A stretch of 64,000 nt of DNA from Burkholderiaceae bacterium (GTDB lineage Bacteria; Pseudomonadota; Gammaproteobacteria; Burkholderiales; Burkholderiaceae_C). The notes under the pieces were generated by a model. It saw only the letters and a list, made by a program, of their open reading frames with translations. It was not told the origin of the DNA and made no database searches. Position 1 is the first letter of the stretch. The number at the start of each line of letters is the position of its first letter. The stretch spans positions 310,001 to 374,000 of the forward strand of contig CP126124.1 of the NCBI GenBank assembly GCA_030123545.1. Reading direction: 5' to 3'. The position numbers and the translations under genes were made by a program. Below are positions 24,707-35,078 of the stretch, piece by piece.

Positions 24707-27034
24707 CTACGCGGCCTCGTGCAGCAGCGCCCAGACCTTGGCCGGCGTGAGCGGCATGATGAGACCCGGCGCCTCGGCCGCATGACCGTTCCTCGCGAGC
24801 GCATCGGCGACCGCGTTCACGACGCAGGGCGTCGCGCCTATCGTGCCGAGCTCGCCGACGCCCTTCACGCCCATGGCGTTGTTCAGGCAGGGCGTCGATT
24901 CGTCCATCTCGGTGCGCAGGAACGGCGGCGCCTCGTCGGCGTGCGGCGCGGCATAGTCCATCAGGCTGCCGGTAACGAGCTGGCCGCTGTCCGGGTCGTA
25001 CAGCACCTGCTCGAACAGCGCCTGGCCGATGCCCTGCACCGCGCCGCCGTCGAGCTGGCCGCGCACGATCAGCGGATTGACGACGCGGCCGACGTCGTTC
25101 ACCGACGCATAGGCGACGACCTCGGTGGTGCCGGTCTGCGGATCGATCTCGACCTCGCACACGTGGCAGCCGTTCGGCCAGGTCGGCCCGGCAACGCTGC
25201 TGGTGGAATCCACGAAGATGCGCTGCTCGCTCTGACGCGCGGCGAGGTCGAACAGGCCGATGCCGAGGTCCGTGCCGCGCACCGAAAAGCGCCCGCCGGT
25301 GTAGTCGAGGTCGGCCGCGGCCGCTTCGAGTTCGCGCGCGGCAAGCTGGCGCGCCTGGTCCAGCGTGCGGTCCGCGCCGACCTTCATCGCCGAGCCGCCG
25401 GTGAACAGCGAGCGCGAGCCCGCGCTGCCGAAGCCGTTGCCGCGATCCGTGTCGCCGAGCACGACGCGCACGCGCGCGATCGGCACCTGGAACACGTCGA
25501 CCACCAGTTGCGCGAGCGAGGTCGCGATGCCCTGGCCCATCTGGTTCACTGCCGAATAGACCTCGATCACCCCATCGCCCTGCACGCTAACGGTGACGCG
25601 CTCCTCGAACACGTTGCCGCCAGTCCACTCCAAAAAGGTCGCGAGGCCGAGGCCGCGCAGTTTTCCGCGCGCCTTAGCCTCCGCCTCGCGCGCCGCAAAG
25701 CCGTTCCAGTCGGCGAGCGCCAACCCTTGATCCATCACATGCTCGAAGCGTCCGCAGTCGTAGGTCTGGCCCATCGGGTTCTTGTACGGCATCTGCTCGG
25801 GCCGGATGAAATTGCGCCGGCGCAGCGCCACGCGGTCGATGCCGGTCTGGCGCGCGGCCTCGTCCATCGTCCGTTCCATGATGTAGATCGCCTCGGGCCG
25901 GCCCGCGCCGCGGTACGCGCCGGTCGGCGCGGTGTTCGTCAGCACCGCCTTGAAGTCGAAGTCTATGGTCTGGATGTCGTACACGCTGGTCTGCACCCAG
26001 GGGCCGATCAACAGCTGGATCGCGACCGCGGTGCCGGTCGCGTACGCGCCGACGTTCGCAACGCCGGCCAAGCGCAGCGCGAGGATGCGGCCGTCAGCAC
26101 CCAACGCGAGTTCGACATGAGTCTGCACGTCGCGGCCGTGCGTGCTCGCGAGAAATTCCTCGCTGCGCTCGGCGACCCAGCGCACCGCGCCGCGCAGGCT
26201 GCGCGCGCAGTACGCCAGCGCGACGTCTTCCGGATAAGCGCCGGTCTTCATGCCGAAGCCGCCGCCGACATCGCCGACCAACACCCGCACCTGCTCGGGC
26301 TTGAGACCGAGCGCGCTGCACACCGTTTCGCGCGCGCCGGTCGGCATCTGCGTGCTCAGATGGATCGTCAGGCGCTCGTCCTTGGTATCGAATACCGCAA
26401 GCGCGGAGCGCGGTTCCAGCGTCAGCGCCGCGACCCGCTGGTTCTTGATGTCGAGCGTCACCACATGCGCGGCGCGCGCGAACGCGGCCGCGGTCGCCTT
26501 CGCGTCGCCGTGGCGCATCTCGGCCGAGACGTTGTCCGGCGCGGCGTCGCATAGCCGCGGCGCGCCGGGCTGCATTGCGCGCACCGGGTCGGTCACCGCC
26601 GGCAGTTCGTCATAGTCGACCTGCACCGCCTCGGCCGCGTTGCGCGCCTGCTCCAGCGTCGCGGCAACGATCGCGACCACCGGCTCGCCGACGAAGCGAA
26701 CGATCCCGTGCGCAAGCGCGCGCCGCGGCGGGCTCGCGCCGGGCGAGCCATCGGCGCGCCCGAAGCCGGGGCCGGGCATCGGCTTCACGCCGGCGGCGAC
26801 CAGCTCGGCGCCGGTCACGACCAGTTGCACGCCGGGCATCGTGCGCGCGGCCGCAACGTCGATGCCCGCGATGCGCGCATGCGGATACGGCGAGCGCAGG
26901 AAGAAGAGGTGCGCGAGCTGCGGCGCGCTCAGGTCGCCGGCATAGCGGCCGCGGCCCGCAAGCAGCCCATCGTCCTCGATGCGATGCACCGCCTGGCCAC
27001 TGCCGAAGCGGGCGTATGGGTTGGTCGTCGTCAT
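24707..27034 (-). CDS. xanthine dehydrogenase-family molybdopterin-binding subunit, CoxL form II-like, without partner subunits
   Basis: Large molybdenum subunit of a hydroxylase of the xanthine dehydrogenase / CO dehydrogenase family, 775 residues. The start at 27034 has GGAG 9 nt upstream. The active-site loop is AYRGAGRPEA, the form seen in CoxL form II (true CO dehydrogenases have AYRCSFR). The catalytic Glu lies in GVKGVGELGTIGATP. Other conserved stretches are GDVGGGFGMKTG and NQMGQGIATSLAQ. No FeS or FAD subunit gene lies anywhere in the window, which is unusual for a complex that needs them. The substrate is unknown and probably not CO. Confidence 0.92.
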   Translation of the reverse strand: MTTTNPYARFGSGQAVHRIEDDGLLAGRGRYAGDLSAPQLAHLFFLRSPYPHARIAGIDVAAARTMPGVQLVVTGAELVAAGVKPMPGPGFGRADGSPGASPPRRALAHGIVRFVGEPVVAIVAATLEQARNAAEAVQVDYDELPAVTDPVRAMQPGAPRLCDAAPDNVSAEMRHGDAKATAAAFARAAHVVTLDIKNQRVAALTLEPRSALAVFDTKDERLTIHLSTQMPTGARETVCSALGLKPEQVRVLVGDVGGGFGMKTGAYPEDVALAYCARSLRGAVRWVAERSEEFLASTHGRDVQTHVELALGADGRILALRLAGVANVGAYATGTAVAIQLLIGPWVQTSVYDIQTIDFDFKAVLTNTAPTGAYRGAGRPEAIYIMERTMDEAARQTGIDRVALRRRNFIRPEQMPYKNPMGQTYDCGRFEHVMDQGLALADWNGFAAREAEAKARGKLRGLGLATFLEWTGGNVFEERVTVSVQGDGVIEVYSAVNQMGQGIATSLAQLVVDVFQVPIARVRVVLGDTDRGNGFGSAGSRSLFTGGSAMKVGADRTLDQARQLAARELEAAAADLDYTGGRFSVRGTDLGIGLFDLAARQSEQRIFVDSTSSVAGPTWPNGCHVCEVEIDPQTGTTEVVAYASVNDVGRVVNPLIVRGQLDGGAVQGIGQALFEQVLYDPDSGQLVTGSLMDYAAPHADEAPPFLRTEMDESTPCLNNAMGVKGVGELGTIGATPCVVNAVADALARNGHAAEAPGLIMPLTPAKVWALLHEAA

Positions 27035-27214
27035 GCAGGGTGCTCCGTGCGGGCCCCGGTGCACGGCGGTTGCCGGGTCGGGCCGCAGCGTCCGATTAGA
27101 CCGCAAAGCGCACGATGGCGCGGCCGATGCCGGCACGCATGGCCGCGCCGCGCCGGGCGCGGACCCCGCCCGATGCGCCGATGCTGCGGTAGCATCCGCG
27201 CTGGAAACCGTCCG

Positions 27215-28499
27215 ATGATTCCCGCATCCCCTGGCGACGCCGACGCTGTGCGCGACCCCACCGGCTACCTCGGCGGCCGCGCCCGCGCCTGGGCGATGCT
27301 GGCGCTGTTGTTCCTGCTGATGGCGTTCGACTTCATCGACCGTCAGGTGCTGTCGGCGCTGCTGCCGCTGATCAAGCCGGAATGGGGACTGAGCGACGCC
27401 GAGCTCGGCCTGTTGATCGCCGCCGTCAACATCGCGATCGCCGTGCTGGGCCTACCGGTCGGCTTCGTGATGGACCGCTGGAGCCGCACCAAGGCGATCG
27501 GCATCATGGCGGTCGTCTGGTCCGCCGCAACCGGCGCCTGCGCGTTCGCCGGCAGCTACGCGCATCTGCTCGCCGCCCGGTTCTTCGTCGGCGCGGGCGA
27601 AGCAGGCTACTCGAGCGGCGGCAACGCGCTGCTCGCGACGATCTTCCCGGAGCGGCTGCGCGCGACGGTGATCGGCATCTTTCTGTCGGCGGCGGCGCTT
27701 GGATCGATCGTCGGCGTCGTCGCCGGCGGCGTGATCGGCGCGCATTGGGGCTGGCGCCACGCGTTCGGCATCGTCGCCATTCCGGGCCTGCTGCTGGCAC
27801 TGCTGGTGTTTTTCACGCGCGACTACGCGACGGCGCGAGTCGATGCGCCGGGGCCGGGCGCATGGCAGGCCATAGCGCAGTTCGCGCGCAGCGTGCTGGG
27901 GGTCCCGGCGCTGTGGCTGCTGTTCGCCGCGCAGGGGGTGCAGCAGTTCTTCGTCGGCGCGATGGTCAACTGGCTGCCGAGCTATTTCAACCGCTTCTAC
28001 GGGCTCGATCTGCAGCAGGCGGGCGCGCGCACCGGCATCCTGATTCTGGCCACCGCGGCAGGACTGGCGCTCTCCGGCTATGTCGCCGACCGGCTGTTCG
28101 GCATCGCGCCGCGCCGGCGCATCCTCGCCAGCGCCGTCTACGCGCTGCTGTGCGGCCTGTTCAACGTTGCCGCGTTCAGCTTGGGCGCGGGGCCGTCGCA
28201 ATACGGCCTGCTCTTGTGCGGCAGCCTGTTCGCGAGCGCGGTGGTGGCGCCGGCGATGTCGGCGGTCACCGACCTGGTGCACCTGGGCATGCGGGCCACT
28301 TCGCTGGCGGCGCTGAACGTGTCGTCGAACCTGATCGGCTATGCGCTCGGTCCGCTGGTCGGCGGCGTGCTGTCGGATCATTTCAACCTGCAGGCCGCGC
28401 TGCAGCTGGTCGCGTTCTTCCCCATCATCGGATCGTTCATCGCGCTGGCGGCGGCGCGCGCGGTCAGGCCCCGTCCCGCTGCCGATCCAGGAGCCCTTC

Positions 28500-28507
<8 letters not shown>
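27215..28507 (+). CDS. MFS transporter
   Basis: A 430-residue transporter with about twelve membrane segments; first loop FIDRQVLSALLPLIKPEWGLSD, then GFVMDRWSRTKAIGIM. It resembles the ACS/sugar-acid branch (spinster-like proteins). Its last 8 nt overlap the start of the D-aminoacylase-like gene, so the two are coupled and the transporter may import the substrate of that hydrolase. It is divergent from the molybdoenzyme gene. Confidence 0.9.
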
Positions 28508-30278
<1,771 letters not shown>

Positions 30279-30419
30279 CGGCCGCACCTGACTGAACGGC
30301 TTCCTTCCCCGATACGGCCCGGCCGATGAAGCGCCGCCACCGGGTCAGCAGCCGGCGCCTGCTGGCTCTACACTGAAGCATCCGCCTCCACCTGCGCGGT
30401 GAAATCGCGCGCGACCGTC

Positions 30420-30845
30420 ATGCCAGCAAGCCTGCACCCATTCCACCTGGCGTTTCCCGTCACGTCGCTCGCCGAAGCGCGCGCGTTCTACGGCGGGTTG
30501 CTCGGCTGTCCCGAAGGGCGCTCGTCGCCCGACTGGGTCGACTTCGACCTCTACGGCCACCAAATCGTCGCGCACCTTGCGCCAGGCGAAGCGGGTCACC
30601 GCAAGACCAGCGCGGTCGACGGCGACGCGGTGCCGGTACGGCATTTCGGCGTGGTGCTGCCGATGGACGAGTGGCAGCAACTGGCGGATCGGCTGCGGGC
30701 GGCGGGCACGCGTTTCGTGATCGAGCCGCATGTGCGCTTCAAAGGCCAGGTCGGCGAGCAGGCGACGATGTTCTTCCTCGACCCCAGCGGCAACGCGCTC
30801 GAATTCAAGGCCTTTGCCGACTTGACGCAGTTGTTCGCCAAGTAA
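30420..30845 (+). CDS. VOC family protein (extradiol-dioxygenase-like fold)
   Basis: A 141-residue protein. The start MPASLHPFHLAFPVTSLAEARAFYGGLLGC is typical and favours the ATG at 30420 over GTG 30399. Motifs FDLYGHQIVAHL, RHFGVVL and FFLDPSGNALEFKAF supply His and Glu metal ligands as in glyoxalase/dioxygenase relatives. It stands alone, 141 nt after the deacylase gene. The reaction is unknown. Confidence 0.9.
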   Translation: MPASLHPFHLAFPVTSLAEARAFYGGLLGCPEGRSSPDWVDFDLYGHQIVAHLAPGEAGHRKTSAVDGDAVPVRHFGVVLPMDEWQQLADRLRAAGTRFVIEPHVRFKGQVGEQATMFFLDPSGNALEFKAFADLTQLFAK

Positions 30846-30908
30846 GCACCCCTCACTCAGAGCACGCCGGCGCCCGGTCGCTCGGCGCCGGACGACTTTC
30901 AACGCGCC

Positions 30909-30947
30909 ATTTAGTAAATATACTTATAATCAGCGCCTTTACTAAAT
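30909..30947 (+). promoter_or_regulatory. marR promoter and MarR operator
   Basis: A perfect inverted repeat ATTTAGTAAA (30909-30918) / TTTACTAAAT (30938-30947) flanks a consensus -10 TATAAT (30925-30930). Repressor bound at both arms would cover the promoter, so autoregulation by the MarR protein encoded 6 nt downstream is likely. Confidence 0.75.
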
Positions 30948-30953
30948 AGGCGT

Positions 30954-31415
30954 ATGAAGCGCGATTTCAGCTGGCGGTTCGGGTTTCTGGTCAGCGACGT
31001 CGCGAAGCAGTACGGCGAGCGTTTCGACCGGCTCGCGCGCGAACGCATCGGGCTGTCGCGCGCGCAATGCCGCCTGCTCGGCGTGCTGGCGCGGCACGGC
31101 GATGCGCAGCCGCTGTCGCAGGCGGAACTGGCAAACCGGCTCGGCCTGAGTGCGATGGGCGTGGCCAGCCTGTGCGACCGCATGGCCGCCGCCGGCTGGA
31201 TCCGCCGCGTGCCGAGCGCCACCGACCGGCGTGCCAACGAGGTGCATCTGGAGCCGAAGGCCGAGGCCGCGCTCGACGCGGCGCTGGCAATTGGCGACGA
31301 CCTGCAGGCCGAGGCGCTGACGGGCCTGACCGCCGCCGAACGCGCACAGCTGCTCGCGCTGCTGCGCCGGGTCCATGCGCGGCTGCTCGAACCGGCCGCC
31401 GGGGAGGCGCGATGA
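30954..31415 (+). CDS. MarR family transcriptional regulator
   Basis: Winged-helix repressor of 153 residues. The DNA-binding part is LSQAELANRLGLSAMGVASLCDRMAAAGWIRRVPSATDRRANEVHL, including the DRR wing motif. It is first in a two-gene operon, and its stop overlaps the start of the efflux gene (ATGA). A perfect inverted repeat around the promoter indicates it represses its own operon, probably relieved by a small aromatic or drug ligand. Confidence 0.94.
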   Translation: MKRDFSWRFGFLVSDVAKQYGERFDRLARERIGLSRAQCRLLGVLARHGDAQPLSQAELANRLGLSAMGVASLCDRMAAAGWIRRVPSATDRRANEVHLEPKAEAALDAALAIGDDLQAEALTGLTAAERAQLLALLRRVHARLLEPAAGEAR

Positions 31416-32983
31416 ACGCCGCGGTCGCCGAACACGCGCGCGTGCCGCACCGCCGCATGATCACGATCTCGATCATGCTGGCGACCATCATGCAGGCGCT
31501 GGACACGACGATCGCGAACGTCGCGCTGCCGCACATGGAAGGCAGCCTGCAGGCGTCGCAGGACCAGATCATGTGGGTGCTGACCTCCTACATCGTCGCG
31601 TCCGCGATCACGATGCCGCTGACCGGCTGGCTGTGCGGCCAATGGGGCCGGCGGCGCGTGTTCCTCGCGTCGGTGATCGGGTTCACGATTTCGTCGGCGC
31701 TGTGCGGCATGGCGAACTCGCTGCCCGAGATCGTCGCCGCGCGGCTGCTGCAGGGCGTGTTCGGTTCGGCGCTGGTGCCGCTGTCGCAGGCGGTGCTGCT
31801 CGACATCAACCCGATCGAGAAGATCGGCCAGGCGATGGCGATCTGGGGCGCCGGCATCATGGTCGGGCCGATCCTCGGGCCGCTCTTGGGCGGCTGGCTG
31901 ACCGAGAACTACAACTGGCGCTGGGTGTTCTACATCAATCTGCCGGTCGGGCTGATGGCGCTGTGGGGCATCGAGACCTTTCTGCCCGAGAGCCGGCCCG
32001 CGCGCGAGCGGCTGGACCGGTTCGGCCTGATCACGCTGTCGATCGCGATCGGCATGCTGCAGCTCTTTCTCGACCGGGGCGAACAGCAGGGCTGGTTCCA
32101 GTCGTGGGAGATCCGGCTCGAGCTGGCGGCCGCCGTGGTCAGCTTCGCGTTCTTCGTGGTCCACACCTGGACCGTCGAGGGCGAGTCGTTCTTCGACCGC
32201 GATCTCTTGAAGGACCGCAACTTCGTCACCGGCCTGTTGTTCGCGTTCATCGTCGGGATGATCCTGTACGGCACGATGGCGCTGCTGCCGACGCTGTTGC
32301 AGAACCTGATGGACTACCCGGTGGTCTACACCGGCGAGGTGACCGCGCCGCGCGGCATCGGCACGATGCTCGCGATGATCGTGGTGGGAAGGCTGGTGCA
32401 CAGGATCGACGTGCGCGCGATCATGGCCGTGGGCTTTGCGCTGACCGCGTTCGCGCTGTACCAGATGACCGACCTGACGCTGCAGATGGACGCGAATCTG
32501 ATCATCGTCTCCGGCTTCATCCAGGGCCTGGGGATCGGCCTGACCTTCGTGCCGCTGTCGGCCGCGACCTTCGCGACGCTGGCGCCGCGGCTGCGCCACC
32601 AGGGCACGCCGATCTACAGCCTGCTGCGCAACATCGGCTCCAGCGTCGGCATCTCGATCGTGCAGGCCCGGCTCACCGAGAGCGCGAGCGCGGCGCATGC
32701 ACGGATCGCCGCGACGGTCGCGCCGGGCAACCATGCACTGGCGCAACTGCCGCAACTGGTCGATCCGAGCAACCCGGTCGGCCTCGCGGTGCTGAACGCC
32801 GAAGTCACGCGCCAGGGCGCGCTGCTGGGCTACATCGACGACTTCGGCTTCATGATGTGGATCACGCTGGCGGTGATCCCGCTGCTGCTGGTGATCCGCG
32901 GCTCGCACCCGGCGCCGGCCGCGCCCAAGGCCGGCGCCGAGATCGACCCGGACGAGGTCGCGGCCGCGGTCGAAACACCGTAG
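31412..32983 (+). CDS. DHA2 family multidrug efflux MFS transporter, EmrB-like
   Basis: A 523-residue proton-driven efflux pump with about fourteen membrane segments. Signature loops are LDTTIANVALPHMEGSLQASQDQIMWVLTSY and GWLCGQWGRRRVFLASV, with the motif-C-like GAGIMVGPILGPLLGGWLTENYNWRWVFYIN. It is co-transcribed with the MarR gene (4-nt overlap). The usual EmrA periplasmic adaptor and TolC-type genes are not adjacent. Confidence 0.94.
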   Translation: MNAAVAEHARVPHRRMITISIMLATIMQALDTTIANVALPHMEGSLQASQDQIMWVLTSYIVASAITMPLTGWLCGQWGRRRVFLASVIGFTISSALCGMANSLPEIVAARLLQGVFGSALVPLSQAVLLDINPIEKIGQAMAIWGAGIMVGPILGPLLGGWLTENYNWRWVFYINLPVGLMALWGIETFLPESRPARERLDRFGLITLSIAIGMLQLFLDRGEQQGWFQSWEIRLELAAAVVSFAFFVVHTWTVEGESFFDRDLLKDRNFVTGLLFAFIVGMILYGTMALLPTLLQNLMDYPVVYTGEVTAPRGIGTMLAMIVVGRLVHRIDVRAIMAVGFALTAFALYQMTDLTLQMDANLIIVSGFIQGLGIGLTFVPLSAATFATLAPRLRHQGTPIYSLLRNIGSSVGISIVQARLTESASAAHARIAATVAPGNHALAQLPQLVDPSNPVGLAVLNAEVTRQGALLGYIDDFGFMMWITLAVIPLLLVIRGSHPAPAAPKAGAEIDPDEVAAAVETP

Positions 32984-33018
32984 GGCCTGCTCGCGCCAAC
33001 TGCGGCGGGCGCCGGGAT

Positions 33019-33035
33019 GCTACTGATTAGATAGC
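33019..33035. repeat. 17-nt intergenic dyad, copy 5
   Basis: GCTACTGATTAGATAGC, between the convergent efflux and alpha/beta-hydrolase genes, 24 nt from the end of the hydrolase gene. Confidence 0.65.
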
Positions 33036-33058
33036 TGCAAATCATTACCCTGTCTAGG

Positions 33059-33880
33059 CTACGGCGCGATTTGCTGCGAATCGGCGAGAAAGCCCAGCAC
33101 CAGACCGTCGAATTCGTCCGGCGCTTCCAGATGCGGCCAGTGGCCGATGCCGCGCAGTTCGACCTGCCGGCTGTCGGTGATGCGGTCGGCGATGGCGCGC
33201 ATCTGCGCCGGCGGGAAGTCGCGGTCGGATTCGCCGGCGACGAGCAGCGTCGGCACGCGGATGCGCGCCAGATCGGCGCGGCGGTCGAACGCCGCCAGCG
33301 CTTCGAGCGCGCGCCGGTACGTGGCCGGGCTGACCTGCGCGAGGCAGTGCGCGGCCAGATCCACGCCCTCGCGCAGCGCGGCCGCGCCGGCGCGGCGCGG
33401 CACCAACTGCTGCGCCAGCACCTCCATGCTCTGGCCCGCGTCCAGCGGCGCGCTGCGCTCGGCGATGAAACGACACTGTCCATCGTGCTCCGGGTCGCGG
33501 TCTGCGCCGTTCGTTGGTGCGTCGGCGCCGGCGAACGCGGCCACGGTCGCGCACAGCACGAGACGGTTCACCCGCTGCGGCCAGCGCAGCGCCACCTCCT
33601 GCGCGACCATGCCGCCGGCGTCGTGGCCGAGCAGCACGACGCTCTCGCAGGCCAGCGCGTCGATCAGCGCGAGGCAACTCTGCGCCAGCCCCTTGAAGTT
33701 GTACGGCTCGATCGGCGCGCTGTGGCCGTAGCCCGGCATGTTCCAGGCGACCGCGCGCCAGCCGCGCGATGCAAAGCTCTCGACCTGCGGCGCCCAGGCC
33801 AGGCTGCCGCCATCGACACCGTGCAGCATCAGCACGGTCGGCCCCGCGCCCAGCGTCGTGAACGTGGGCAGCGGCGTCAT
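33059..33880 (-). CDS. alpha/beta hydrolase with Asp at the nucleophile position
   Basis: A 273-residue alpha/beta-fold hydrolase. The nucleophile elbow reads GHDAGG, with Asp87 where esterases have Ser. The oxyanion-hole region is HGVDGGSLAW, the acid is Asp219 or Asp221 (GESDRDFPP), and the His is H247 (GIGHWPHLEAPDEF). An Asp nucleophile is known in epoxide hydrolases and haloalkane or haloacetate dehalogenases, so it is more likely one of these than an esterase. It is a single-gene unit, convergent with the efflux operon. Confidence 0.88.
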   Translation of the reverse strand: MTPLPTFTTLGAGPTVLMLHGVDGGSLAWAPQVESFASRGWRAVAWNMPGYGHSAPIEPYNFKGLAQSCLALIDALACESVVLLGHDAGGMVAQEVALRWPQRVNRLVLCATVAAFAGADAPTNGADRDPEHDGQCRFIAERSAPLDAGQSMEVLAQQLVPRRAGAAALREGVDLAAHCLAQVSPATYRRALEALAAFDRRADLARIRVPTLLVAGESDRDFPPAQMRAIADRITDSRQVELRGIGHWPHLEAPDEFDGLVLGFLADSQQIAP

Positions 33881-34060
33881 CGCGGCGCCGTGGGCACGGG
33901 GAGCGCGGCTGCACGACCTGACACAGGTCGGGGGACGGCTGTGCGGTGCTGCACCCGAGGCAAGCCGGGCCCGGGCTGGCCGGCACCGCGGCAGCTCGCG
34001 CCATTACGCTGTCGCTTCATGGACGCTCATTATCGACGGGGGTTCGGGTAAATTCCAGCC

Positions 34061-34567
34061 ATGGCGCCGCACACCGCCTCCCCGCCGAGCTTCTCGCGGC
34101 GCCAGTTCCGCGCCGCCCTCGGCATGTTCGCCACCGGCGTGACCATCGTCACCGCGCGCGGCCCGTCGGGCGTTCCGGTCGGACTCACCGCGAATTCGTT
34201 CAACTCGGTGTCGCTGGAGCCGCCGCTGGTGCTGTGGAGCTTGGCGCGTTCCGCCGGCGCGCTCGCGCTGTTGTCCGGCGCCTCGCATTACGCGGTCAAC
34301 ATCCTCGCCGCCGACCAGAAGGCGCTGGCCGAGCGCTTCTCGATCAAGGGCGACGACCGCTGGAACGGCGTCGCCTACGCCGACGGCTTGAGCGGCGCGC
34401 CGCTGCTGGCCGGCGCCGCTGCCACCTTCGAGTGCTTCAACCGCAGCCGCTATGAGGAGGGCGACCATGTCATCTTCGTCGGCGAAGTCGAGCACTGCAC
34501 GCATCGCGCGGGCGTATCGCCGCTGCTGTTCCACGGCGCGAAGTACTACACCGAGCATCCGCTGTAG
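34061..34567 (+). CDS. flavin reductase-like domain protein (HpaC-type)
   Basis: A 168-residue FMN-binding split-barrel protein. Conserved parts are FRAALGMFATGVTIVTARG, VGLTANSFNSVSLEPPLVLWSL and GDHVIFVGEVEH. Such proteins reduce FMN/FAD with NAD(P)H for two-component monooxygenases. No monooxygenase gene is adjacent, so the partner is unknown. A BON-domain-like gene follows after 4 nt. Confidence 0.9.
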   Translation: MAPHTASPPSFSRRQFRAALGMFATGVTIVTARGPSGVPVGLTANSFNSVSLEPPLVLWSLARSAGALALLSGASHYAVNILAADQKALAERFSIKGDDRWNGVAYADGLSGAPLLAGAAATFECFNRSRYEEGDHVIFVGEVEHCTHRAGVSPLLFHGAKYYTEHPL

Positions 34568-34571
34568 CGGC

Positions 34572-35078
34572 GTGCCGCAGCGCCGCACCGCGGCCTGGCG
34601 CTGGCTGCTGCCCTGGCTGCTCGGCGCCACTGTCGCGCACGCGCAGGGCGCGCCCGAGAAGCAGAACTGGTTCGGCGACCCGTTCTTCCAGGTCTCGTCG
34701 GGGCTGTCCGCCTGCCCCGTGCCCGAAGGGCCGCTGCTGACCCGCGAGGAGGCGCGCGAAGCGGAGCATTGGCGCGCCGAGCGCGGCACCAGCTGCTACC
34801 TGCACGGCCAGTGCCGCGAGCCGAACGCCTACCTGTACGACAAGGGGCTCGCAAAGCCCGTGGCCAAGGCGCTTGCGGCCGTGCCCGGCGTGCAGGCCGA
34901 CAGCGTCTGGGTCACGATCCAGCGGCGCTGGGTGTTCCTGCAGGGTTGCGTGCGAACAAAAGCGCAGGCGGGCGCATTGCAGCGGGCGGCGCAGGCGGTG
35001 CCGGACGTCGATGCGGTGGTGCCGCAGCTGCTGGTCGGCGCCAAAGGGCGCCCCCCGTATGATGTGCGTCGTCCATGA
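34572..35078 (+). CDS. exported BON-domain-like protein
   Basis: A 168-residue protein from GTG 34572, chosen because the Sec signal (WRWLLPWLLGATVAHAQG) then begins properly. The middle has three Cys residues (SACPVPEG, TSCYLHGQCREP). The last 80 residues (VAKALAAVPGVQADSVWVTIQRRWVFLQGCV... ) look like a BON (osmotically induced) domain that may bind phospholipid. It begins 4 nt after the flavin reductase gene and overlaps the next gene (ATGA), so it is in the middle of a three-gene operon. Confidence 0.7.
   Translation: MPQRRTAAWRWLLPWLLGATVAHAQGAPEKQNWFGDPFFQVSSGLSACPVPEGPLLTREEAREAEHWRAERGTSCYLHGQCREPNAYLYDKGLAKPVAKALAAVPGVQADSVWVTIQRRWVFLQGCVRTKAQAGALQRAAQAVPDVDAVVPQLLVGAKGRPPYDVRRP

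Noticed and set aside
24707..27034. aerobic carbon monoxide dehydrogenase
   Set aside because: The active-site loop is AYRGAGR, not AYRCSFR, and no small or medium subunit genes are present.
30911..32908. 665-codon minus-strand open frame opposite marR-emrB
   Set aside because: A shadow frame full of His/Arg/Gln repeats; the plus strand encodes clear MarR and MFS proteins.
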